From Thelonectria olida (lineage: Eukaryota > Ascomycota > Sordariomycetes > Hypocreales > Nectriaceae), in contig JAGPYM010000144.1 of NCBI GenBank assembly GCA_020736575.1, positions 1 through 16,518 on the forward strand: DNA of 16,518 nucleotides, given 5' to 3'. The notes under the pieces were generated by a model. The model did no database searches and was not told the origin of the DNA. It saw nothing but the letters and a program-made list of their open reading frames with translations. Position 1 is the stretch's first letter; the number at the start of each line of letters is the position of its first letter. Shown piece after piece: positions 9,640 through 16,518 of the stretch. A program made the translations under genes and the position numbers.

Positions 9640-9644
9640 AAATA
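9640..9644. repeat. Target-site duplication AAATA, right copy
   Basis: Matches the left copy at 9231-9235. Joining the two flanks through one copy restores the reading frame of the reverse transcriptase relic. Confidence 0.85.
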
Positions 9645-9960
9645 GAAAACTGTATTTAAAATAAAGTTTAAACTTTATAAATATTTTATTATACCTTTTA
9701 ATCTTACTAATATACTAGTAATATTTTAATAAATAATTAATAATATATTATAAAAATACCTAAATATATTTATAATATACTACCTTAATAATATTTTTAT
9801 CTTTTTTAAAATGGAAGAAAAATATATAAAATATATTTATAAAGTATTATAAGCTTTTAAAGATACTAAACTACTAGTAGAACTAAAGAAAAGTCATTTT
9901 TATATTTTAAAAGTGGAATTTTTAAAATATATTATCTCTTATAATAAGATTAAAATAGAC

Positions 9961-10600
9961 TTAAAAAAACTCTTAATAATTAAGGACTAAAAGAAACCCA
10001 AGTTAGTTAAGAAAGTATAAGCCTTCCTAAGATTTGCAAATTACTATTATAAGTTCCTTAAAGATTTTAGGAAACTAGCTGCACTACTTATTAAGTTAAT
10101 AAAGAAAGATCGACTATTTATCTAAAAACTTAACATTTAGAAAGCTTTTAACAAGATTAAAAACCTTATTCTTAGCAAACTAGTACTTAAAATATTTAAC
10201 CCTATATAACCTATTAAACTAGAAATAGACTTTTTAAACTTTACTTTAAAAGCTTAAATTAGATAATATAATAATAATAGAAAGTTATACCTAATTGTAT
10301 TTTACTCCTATAAGTTATATAAAATAGAACTTAACTATTCTATTTATAATAAAAAGTTTCTTATAATAGTTTAAGCTTTTAAGGAATTTTAATAATACTT
10401 ATTAGAAAGTTACTACTAGATTACAATTTATATAGATTATAAAAACATTTTATATTTTACTACTATTTAATAACTTAGCAAATAATAACTTAAATATATT
10501 AAATACCTATTAGAATTTAATTATATTATTAAATATAAGAAAGAATTAGAGAATAGTAGAGCTAATACTATTAGCTAATAATTAGACTTTAATATAAGCA
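9961..10600 (+). pseudogene. RT connection and RNase H relic of gypsy pol
   Basis: The stretch KKPKLVKKV*AFLRFANYYY and FLKDFRKLAALL (about 9990-10090) is the tether after the thumb. RNase H follows: LEIDFLNFTLKA, with the first catalytic Asp kept at 10228-10230; then LNYSIYNKKFL, where the usual Y-x-I-x-D-K-E has become N-K-K; then TIYIDYKN, with Asp kept. After it comes a region rich in former Gln codons leading to the typical end of the domain near 10580. The enzyme would remove RNA from the RNA/DNA hybrid. It is inactivated by many stops and by the Glu-to-Lys change. Confidence 0.8.
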
Positions 10601-11130
10601 AAGTTAAAATAAAAGAATAACTACTAACTTTTATATTTAAAAGGTATTTTAAATAGAAGTATATTATAATTACTACTACTTAATATATCCCTAAATGTTT
10701 AATAAAATAATAAAAGGAATATATTTAATAATTAATTACTAGAGACAAGCTTAAACAACTTATTATTAAATAAGCAGACTGGGTTAACTTAATATTAAAA
10801 ATAATTACCTATTAAAAAATAATCTACTTACCCTAGAAACTAAAAAATAAATTTATTAAATACTATTACTAAACTATTAAATATTATAAAAAATAAAATA
10901 ATTTATAATTTTAAAACTTTTTTAATAAGAACTTCTAGTAGAAAGGAGCTAGATTAAATAACTACCTTTACTATAATTAGTGCCTAAAGAATAAAGGTCT
11001 TATTTTAAGAATAATAGAAAGAACCCCTATTAATAATACCCTTGCTATAACACATATAATAAAATAGGGAAATCTACTATTTAAATAGATTTTAAAATAT
11101 AATAAACAATTACTAAGTAATAAAAAAACA
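10601..11130 (+). pseudogene. RNase H-integrase spacer of gypsy pol, poorly preserved
   Basis: About 530 bases between the RNase H and integrase relics. Former codons such as TYYQ and EWW-like remnants can be guessed, but no motif is clear enough to name. Position and length fit the linker and the start of the integrase N-terminal region. Composition is the same as the rest of the element. Confidence 0.5.
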
Positions 11131-11980
11131 GACAAGTAATAAGTACTAGAACACTTATAAAAGGACCTTATATAGGAAATTTATAAATACCCGCTCTATA
11201 AATACTAAGAAATTAATAAAACCCTTAAACAAGTTAAAATAACATTTTCATTTCCTAAAGTTAAAAAAATAGTTAAGAAAATTATTAAATAGTACCTTAT
11301 TTATAATAAGATAAAAGCAAGATAATATAAGCTATATAAAGAATTATAACCCATACTAGTTGCAAAATAACTATAGGATTTAATTACTATAAACTTTATT
11401 ATAAAATTACCCCTATTATTAGACTCTATTATAAGCATGGCCTATAATAGCATTTTAGTTATTATTAATAGACTTATTAAATTTTCTTATTTTATTTTAT
11501 ATTAAAAAGCAACTAATATAAAAGAATTTTCCTATATCTTTTTATAAAATATTATTAGTATATATAAACTACCTAATATAATTATCTCAAATAGAGAACT
11601 ACCCTTTTTTTCAAACTTTTAGCAATGCCTTATAATAAGAATTAGACTAAACTACAAGTTAACTACTATTTAAAGACTATAAGTTAATAAATAGACTAAA
11701 CAAATAAACTAAGTTTTAAAAACCTACTTTTATTACTATATTAACCACATCTAGAACAATTAGGTTAAGAAGTTACTAATAGTACAACTGGCATATAATA
11801 TAGTAACTAATAAAAGTATTAAAATTATACCAAGTTATATAAACTTTAGATTTACCCCTAATACTTATAGAGATTTAAAAAATAAACTATTTATACTAGC
11901 AGCTATTTTTATATTAAACTAACTTAAAAATTTATATAAAGAAATATATATAGAACTTTCTTTTATTTAGAAAATGTATA
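11131..11980 (+). pseudogene. Integrase relic of gypsy pol with all three DDE residues changed
   Basis: The N-terminal zinc region is seen as Y-N-K-I-K-A-R where C-x2-C-x-K would stand. The catalytic core follows in one frame: ITINFIIKLP (first Asp now AAC at 11392-11394), NSILVIINRLIKF, IISNRELPF (second Asp now AAT at 11590-11592), and NK*TKQIN for the D-G-Q-T-E-R-x-N motif, whose Glu is now AAA at 11698-11700. The spacing from the second to third site is 36 codons, the classical D-35-E distance. AYNIVTNKSI and the segment up to about 11880 close the core. The enzyme would insert the DNA copy into the genome. Here each catalytic residue has been removed by a G-to-A change. Confidence 0.88.
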
Positions 11981-12339
11981 AAAAATATTATAATTAAAAA
12001 AAGTTAAAAGGACTAACCTTTTTAAAGGGAGATATAGTACTTCTTACTATAAAAAATATTAATATAAAAAGACTAAATAAAAAACTTAACTATAAATATA
12101 TTAGACCCTATAAAATCTTAAAAAAATCTTAAAAAACAACTATAAACTAAACTTAAAATTAAAATACTATTTAATCTTTTACATTTTCTTACTTAAACTA
12201 ATAAAAGGAATAATTATAATTAAAATAGAAAACAAACTGGAAACCAAAATTAAAGACCCTAATATTATTAGTATTATTATCTAGCAACTAATAAACTCAA
12301 ATTAGTAGAAATTAAAAGGGGCGCTAGTATAATATAGGG
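11981..12339 (+). pseudogene. pol C-terminal tail and purine tract
   Basis: After the integrase core comes a short basic domain of the G-D-x-V-x-L-x-T-K-N-x-x-T-K-R-P type (about 12027-12085) and PYKILKK, as in the SH3-like C-terminal domain of gypsy integrases. A full chromodomain is not visible. The purine-rich AGAAATTAAAAGGGG at 12306-12320 is in the right place for a polypurine tract that primes plus-strand synthesis. The bases up to 12339 are duplicated at 1581-1641. Confidence 0.6.
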
Positions 12340-12814
12340 TAGGCGACGAATTTAATAAGGGGGCAGCTAATAAACTCCATTTTCTTCTTTTTTAATATCT
12401 AATATATAAGAAAATAGATAAGAATACGATTATTAATACTGCAATTTTATTAGAGTTTATTAATTGCATTTTTATTATAATTTTAATTGCTAACCTTACA
12501 GTTCTTCCCTAGGCAACTAAGCTACCTAACTTACTAAAAGTGGGTCGCATATTTAAATATCTAGTTAGTAGAAACCTTATAATATTATAGTAGTTGTACT
12601 TATATAATAGTAAAAAGGGGGAAAAAAGCAAATAGCTATTAAAATAGTATTAAATAGCTTTAAGCTATAGTAGAATTAGAAATATTTTTAACTTATTAAT
12701 AACCTTTTATTTTTTATAAATAAAATATAGAGTATTTTTAATATATTTTAGACTTATAGCTACTTAACTACTAGTTTTATAAGATTATAATAATATACTA
12801 TTATATTTAATTAT
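12340..12814. other. AT-rich DNA between gypsy tail and OrsD-RecQ pseudogene
   Basis: No gene is recognisable. If the gypsy 3' LTR starts near 12329, it should occupy this space. However, the R/U5 sequence that is well kept in the 5' LTR (for example the TTACACTTATCTATTTTAAG region) is absent, so any LTR is truncated or replaced. A GC-richer patch at 12500-12560 (CCCTAGGCAACTAAGC, GTGGGTCGCA) is unexplained. Confidence 0.5.
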
Positions 12815-15813
12815 ATCTCTAGGGCTTACCTTATAAATTGCTATAAGTATAAATTTATAAGGTATAATAATAAGCTACTAACTTTAATATTATTAACTAA
12901 AAGGATAAGATTTTTAATATTCCACTCCTCCCTAATAATAGCCTTCCACTTTAAGCGCTTAGGGAGCCTTAAAGTGGGGGATTTTAATATACACTTATAC
13001 CAGATTGCTAATTTATAGGCACTAATTTAAGGAGAATATAGGAGTATATAAAGAAAGTATATATAGTTAATTTAAACTCTAAGCCTAAACCTTAGTCTAT
13101 TATTACTAGTAAGCTAGGGGAGAGCTACAAATATTAAAAGAGTGGGTTTTTTACTAATAGTTATTTACTAGAGGCCCTTAAAGTAAATAGTTTAAGGTGG
13201 CTAAAGGTTAGTAGTTAGCTAAGGCTAGGGCGGAGAGGCATAAAAGTAAGGGCAATATATAAGCAGCTATTTAAGTATTTTAAATTAAAGGTAATATAAT
13301 CTAAAAGAAAGAGGCTAAGATAATTGAAAAGTAGGGCAATTTAGCTGTATTAAACTTATAGCTATATTAACTAGGGCTGCTGCTTATTTTAAGGATTTTA
13401 GTAAGAAGAAGAAACTCTTATAAAGCCTAATAACTTTTAAATACTTAATTAAGTATAGTAATATTAATACTACTAATTATAATAAATTAGGTAAGATTAA
13501 TATAATTATATATAACGCCTAGTTCTAATATATATATATTACTATTAAAAGAGCTATATGTAATAGTATAGCTGCAATTAGGGCGGAGGTAGTTTTATAA
13601 AATATGCTTTTTAAAATTAACTAGAAAGAATTTAATAAGGAGAGAAGCTTGCTATTTTACTTTTAATTTAACTGGAGGACTTAAAAGAAGTATATTATAA
13701 TATGCTTATAGTTTTTTACTTATATTATTTAGGTATATTTTTAGAAAACTCGAAAGATAGGCTACTATTTAAGCTTAATAAGAAATAGAAGATTATATAT
13801 AAAAGTATAATAGATCTTGCTAAGGAGCTAACTAAGCTAGATAATAATTAAAAAGGGAATAAGGATTAGCTTATAATACGGATTAAGAAATTATAGGGCC
13901 TTTTTAAAGCAATAGTTCTAGAGCTCTATATTACTATTTTAAATCATTTTACTAAGATTATAAAGTATTAGAGTGTGCTTATTAGTTTTCTAATAGTTTT
14001 AAATATATAGAGAGATAAAATATGGAGAGTTTTATAAACTTTATATTAAAGCTATTAGCTATTATAGCTATATTTTATCTATTTCTAGTTAAGTATATAG
14101 TTAATATAAAGGCAAGGTATATCTAATAGCGGACTAAATAAAGGTAGAGCTAAGAGAAAGTAAAGGAGAAAAGCTTAAGCCACTTTTCTATTATAGTTTT
14201 TATAATATAGTAATTCTTAGTTAGAGGCGCTAAAGGGTAGGATATAATACTAATACAGTTTATTATCTGGCTTTATAATTTTAAAATAGTAAGTAATAGT
14301 AATTAAACTATTTTAAGGTCAGTTAGCTAGAATGGAAAGGATGCTTTATATTAAAGCATTTATATAAATATGCTTAATATACAAACTATATTATAGGCAG
14401 CTTTATAAAGAGTAGAAATACTACTTTATAAAAAGCTACTTTTCTATTAAAATTATATAAATTAATTATTAAAGGAGTTTGGACTCCCTAAAGTTTTATA
14501 GGGTAAACTGATTAATAATGCTATAAATATAACTGTAGGGTATTTGTTTATAAGCAGGCTGTATAAGTTTCTTTTTAAAAGTAAAAGATAGGTATTTTAA
14601 AAGATATAGATAAATAAGTCCCTTTAGTAAAATTAGATTCAATCTAGTATTAAAATAGGATTTATATTTTATAAAAAGGCAGTACTATAGTATAGAATGG
14701 AGCTAGAAGAGCTGTTTAAGAAACTACTATTTCTTACTTATATTTCTAATAGGTAAGCTAGCTAGTTACTAAGCTACTTATGCTATAGTACTAGAATATA
14801 GTTAATAGCGGAGTGTGTAATACTTTTTTTAATTGTAAGCTGCTTATACTTATTACTAGCTATTATAAGGGGTTTTTTAAAATAGAGAGGCTTAAGGTAA
14901 TCTATTAATTTCTATTATATAAGATTACTACTCTATTTATATACTACTTTTAGCTTATATTACTATTTTAGAGGATATATAGGCTAATATTTAAAATATA
15001 GCTAAGTTTAATATAAATATTTAAGTTATAAAAAGATACTAAATAACCTTAAAGCGGATAAAAGCAAACTTAAATATTAAAAAGATTAGTATAAGAGTGA
15101 AAATAGAACTAATATAAGTAAGGATAATAGGGAAAATAGTAGTAGTAAGAGGATTTAGTTATAAGAACCTAAGTAATAGTAAGTATTAAAATTTAGCCCT
15201 AGGTAATACTAGATTTAATATAAATAATATATATTTTATAAAAGAAGAGCCTTATTAGCTATTTAAAGGGGTTATTAATTAGCAGCTAGAGATATATTTC
15301 TATTATAATAGTATATTAATACATTTAAAACCTAACTATAGTGCAAGCTATACTAATTTAGGAGGGTAAAGCTAGTAATAGTAATAGTAATAATAATAGG
15401 AATAACTTATAAAATATATAGGTAGGGTATAAGTTTCTAATTGTAGGATTAGTATATAAATGCCTTATTATTAAGGTTATTTTAAAATAAATAAATAGCG
15501 GGCTAATTTCTAAATAATTAGTAAAAAGTGGCACTAGCTATTTAGTTTTCTATTTATAATTAATAGGTTTAGGGAGATTCTTAAACTAGATTGTAAGTAA
15601 AAAATAATATTAGTATATTATAAAGCTATAAGGGAGCTCTAGCTATAATAATAGAAGATGCTATAGTAAATTAATATTAATTGCAAACTATAGTGTTTAT
15701 ATAGGAATTATGCCCAGTTTTAAGGATTATAGCATAAGGCAATTAATATAATTATAATAAATAAAAGCCCAATTGTAGTTATTATAAGAATAGGTGCCGG
15801 GAAGAGCCTACTG
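12815..15813 (+). pseudogene. OrsD/DUF3505-RecQ-type helicase pseudogene, RIP-killed and truncated
   Basis: Read with stops as former Gln or Trp, the region shows in order: zinc-finger remnants of an OrsD/DUF3505-like N-terminus (GF*YTLIPDC*FIGTNLRRI from 12979, with Tyr at former Cys and His positions); VFY**LFTRGP*SK*FKVAKG (13146); a long poorly kept middle; TYISNR*AS (about 14735), fitting the ITGGQPAR-like motif; SYYKGFFKIERLKVIY (about 14858), fitting the YHKG...KIIHR motif; and at 15775-15813 VVIIRIGAGKSLL, a Walker A loop (15793-15807). From memory, fungal OrsD-RecQ fusion proteins have this order. Right after Walker A the sequence stops matching a helicase, so the ATPase core is missing. 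Indels change frame several times. Such helicases are often subtelomeric and multi-copy, which would make them RIP targets. Confidence 0.68.
15793..15807 (+). other. Walker A motif remnant (G-A-G-K-S)
   Basis: GGT GCC GGG AAG AGC encodes the phosphate-binding loop of a helicase, in frame with I-V-V-I-I-R-I before and L-L-Y after. The preceding Thr expected in the GTGAGKS form is Ile (ATA), a RIP-type change, but the loop itself is untouched. This is where the RIP composition ends. Confidence 0.65.
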
Positions 15814-15844
15814 TACGAATGTTTATCCAAATCGCGCCGCATTA

Positions 15845-16000
15845 TCTACTTTTCGTCCGTGCCAACCCGGACTACCATGAAATTCCCCGGTGTTTTCCCG
15901 AAAAACCACCCTTAGATTCTACACTTTTTGTCCGTGCACGTTGACACAGTAACAAGGTTCGACAAAAACAACCTGTTGTTTATCTATTTTCTATCCGTGC
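15845..16000 (+). repeat. Three TCCGTGC-box direct repeats
   Basis: TCTACTTTTCGTCCGTGCC (box at 15856-15862), CTACACTTTTTGTCCGTGCA (15931-15937) and TCTATTTTCTATCCGTGCA (15994-16000) share a pyrimidine tract followed by TCCGTGC, spaced 75 and 63 bases apart. Their regular placement within 310 bases of the start codon suggests binding sites for a regulator; no known factor is assigned. Confidence 0.5.
15967..15980. repeat. Inverted repeat AACAAC-CT-GTTGTT
   Basis: Two 6-base arms separated by 2 bases lie just before the third TCCGTGC box. It may be a protein-binding site, but it is short enough to be chance. Confidence 0.3.
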
Positions 16001-16054
16001 ACTCGTTCCTTTCACTACTCCACCACTTCCACTTCCCGTTCCAACTATCCACTT

Positions 16055-16072
16055 TACTACGTAGTATACTAC
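16055..16072. repeat. Two overlapping 12-base palindromes
   Basis: TACTACGTAGTA (16055-16066) and GTAGTATACTAC (16061-16072) are each perfect palindromes sharing six bases, about 100 bases before the start codon. They could be an operator-like dimer site or a small hairpin in the leader. Confidence 0.4.
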
Positions 16073-16169
16073 TATCTCCCGCCTTTTAGTCTTCCGCCTA
16101 ATATTAAAGAGAAGAGGAATAGAAGAAGAACATCGAAAAGTAGTAGCGGCAAAAGCAACGGTTGACATC

Positions 16170-16518
16170 ATGGACCCAATACCTATTGCCTCCGCTAAGT
16201 TTCTCGAGTCACTTTCTTTATGGGTCCATCCCAAGTCACGACTGTTGATCTGTTTCGACAAGAAATGCAGACACGCCATTTCCCCCGTTGGGTCTAACCC
16301 TACCAATCATCTACGTGATGAACACGGCATCCCCCTACCTCGGCGGAGAGGTCTCTCTAAGGTATTGGCTAAACTAGAGCTGAAAAGTTCAGGTGGAGCT
16401 GCGCCTCTTGTTGACGGCTCGCCTGAAGAGCAAAGGCTCCGGTCTTACGATGGATTTTCCTGTCTGCATTGCAGCTATCGCACCATCAACCTCACTCTCA
16501 TCATGCAACACTATAGCC
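16170..16518 (+). CDS. OrsD/DUF3505-like zinc-finger protein, N-terminus (3' partial)
   Basis: The frame from ATG at 16170 is open to the window end (116 codons). It starts MDPIPIASAKFLESLSLW and holds CFDKKCRHAISPVGSN, then HLRDEH: a C-x4-C-x12-H-x4-H finger. A second finger begins FSCLHCSYRT and reaches H at MQHYS. Between them is a ~50-residue linker with SKVLAKLEL and PLVDGSPEEQRL. The two-finger layout with this linker fits the N-terminus of the fungal OrsD (DUF3505) family. The family is named after a gene near the orsellinic acid cluster and is often fused to a RecQ-like helicase. Codon use is normal and there are no RIP marks. It may be the start of an intact OrsD-RecQ gene, as its RIP-killed relative ends 350 bases upstream; the helicase part would lie outside the window. 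The role is not established. The start is chosen as the first in-frame ATG. Confidence 0.7.
   Translation, partial: MDPIPIASAKFLESLSLWVHPKSRLLICFDKKCRHAISPVGSNPTNHLRDEHGIPLPRRRGLSKVLAKLELKSSGGAAPLVDGSPEEQRLRSYDGFSCLHCSYRTINLTLIMQHYS

Larger units (their letters stand above)
8800..9960 (+). pseudogene. Reverse transcriptase relic of gypsy pol, split by a solo LTR
   Basis: From about 8929 PIYNLNK opens the fingers region. RT blocks follow: NNITIKNRIPLLLIN, then YFTILDLKGAYNLI (Asp at 9186-9188 kept), then K-E-Y-K just before the inserted LTR at 9236. Beyond the second AAATA copy, *-KTVFKIKF and YFIIPFNLTN continue in frame, because 409 inserted bases shift the window frame by one exactly as observed. 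The catalytic Y-L-D-D box now reads YLNN, with both Asp codons changed to AAT (9787-9792). In the intact element this enzyme copies the RNA into DNA in the particle. It is dead here by stops, loss of both YLDD aspartates and the later LTR insertion. Confidence 0.88.
4856..12339 (+). mobile_element. Ty3/gypsy LTR retrotransposon, RIP-inactivated
   Basis: One element can be followed in order on +: 5' LTR (4856-5243), gag with a CCHC zinc knuckle, a Cys/His module pair, reverse transcriptase, RNase H, integrase and a pol tail. The order RT, RNase H, integrase defines the Ty3/gypsy type. Every domain is recognisable only when stops are read as former Gln or Trp codons, and frame changes occur between gag and pol. 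Removing the 409 bases contributed by the nested LTR and one target copy leaves about 7.1 kb, a normal length. A clear 3' LTR is missing. After a purine-rich tract (about 12306-12320) a possible LTR start at 12329 does not continue into an R/U5 region like that of the 5' LTR. The element cannot encode any working protein. Confidence 0.88.
1578..15793. repeat. RIP-degraded AT-rich block (relics of repeats)
   Basis: Over about 14.2 kb the sequence is dominated by A and T, and CpA, TpG and CpG are almost completely missing (for example, none in 1801-1860 or 2041-2100). Remaining C and G sit mainly in CT, CC, AG, GG and GC contexts. This is the product expected from repeat-induced point mutation, in which CpA becomes TpA on either strand of duplicated DNA in ascomycetes. 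Direct support comes from the LTR at 4856-5243, which differs from the un-mutated relative at 9236-9639 in the promoter-distal half mainly by C-to-T and G-to-A. Both edges are sharp: normal composition stops near 1578 and resumes near 15793. The block should be transcriptionally silent heterochromatin, which is an inference. Confidence 0.9.
15814..16169 (+). promoter_or_regulatory. Putative upstream region of the OrsD-like gene
   Basis: This is non-RIP sequence of normal composition with several ordered elements (listed separately) and a CT-rich stretch (about 16005-16095), as found in many fungal promoters. No strong TATA box is seen. The start codon at 16170 is the first ATG in its frame after the breakpoint. 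A minus-strand open frame (15980-16306) overlaps this region and the gene start; it has no family features and is treated as a shadow. Confidence 0.5.

Noticed and set aside
12329..12730. Complete 3' LTR of the gypsy element
   Set aside because: A purine tract precedes a possible start at 12329, but no R/U5 sequence matching the 5' LTR follows, so a full LTR cannot be supported.
1642..15793. Mitochondrial or organellar DNA as the source of the AT-rich block
   Set aside because: The block contains gypsy retrotransposon and nuclear helicase relics and shows dinucleotide-specific depletion, which fits RIP and not an organellar genome.
15980..16306. 108-codon minus-strand open frame at the right edge
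   Set aside because: It overlaps the promoter and start of the + strand zinc-finger gene and shows no domain.

Overview
The window looks like a piece of a filamentous ascomycete (Pezizomycotina-type) genome. About 14 kb of extremely AT-rich, repeat-derived DNA sits between two short flanks of ordinary composition that hold protein-coding genes. The AT-rich block has the signature of repeat-induced point mutation (RIP). CpA, TpG and CpG dinucleotides are almost absent over long stretches, former Gln and Trp codons read as TAA or TAG, and conserved Asp and Glu codons read as Asn and Lys. I cannot name the species.

Left flank (1-1580). A 5'-truncated coding region on + encodes an uncharacterised fungal protein with one C-terminal membrane segment (ends 1082). 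It is followed by about 500 bases holding minus-strand coding debris, including a possible chromodomain-like C-terminal fragment with an internal stop. RIP-affected DNA begins near 1580 with a 61-base remnant of the 3' end of a retrotransposon pol gene.

RIP block (about 1580-15793). (a) 1581-4855: the pol tail remnant, about 1.6 kb without recognisable content, a short OrsD/DUF3505-like remnant, an array of CCCCTAGGGG palindromes, then AT-rich DNA. (b) 4856-12339: one Ty3/gypsy LTR retrotransposon on +, with a 5' LTR, gag with a zinc knuckle, a duplicated Cys/His-type module, reverse transcriptase, RNase H and integrase. All are riddled with stops and have catalytic residues destroyed by G-to-A or C-to-T changes. 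(c) Inside its reverse transcriptase lies a clean, non-mutated 404-base solo LTR (9236-9639) flanked by 5-base AAATA target duplications, so it arrived after the host element was mutated. (d) 12815-15813: a RIP-inactivated pseudogene of the fungal OrsD-RecQ helicase type, cut off just after its Walker A motif.

Right flank (about 15814-16518). A putative promoter carries three TCCGTGC-box repeats and two overlapping palindromes. It is followed at 16170 by the start of an apparently intact + strand gene with a zinc-finger OrsD/DUF3505-like N-terminus, which runs off the window. OrsD-RecQ genes often occur in subtelomeric or accessory DNA, so the window may be a subtelomeric or accessory AT-rich island. 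The sequence alone cannot prove that.

No gene in the central 14 kb is expected to be functional. The points of real interest are the timing of the un-mutated solo LTR, the preserved palindrome array, the RIP-killed OrsD-RecQ gene next to a living relative, and the regulatory-looking repeats upstream of that gene.
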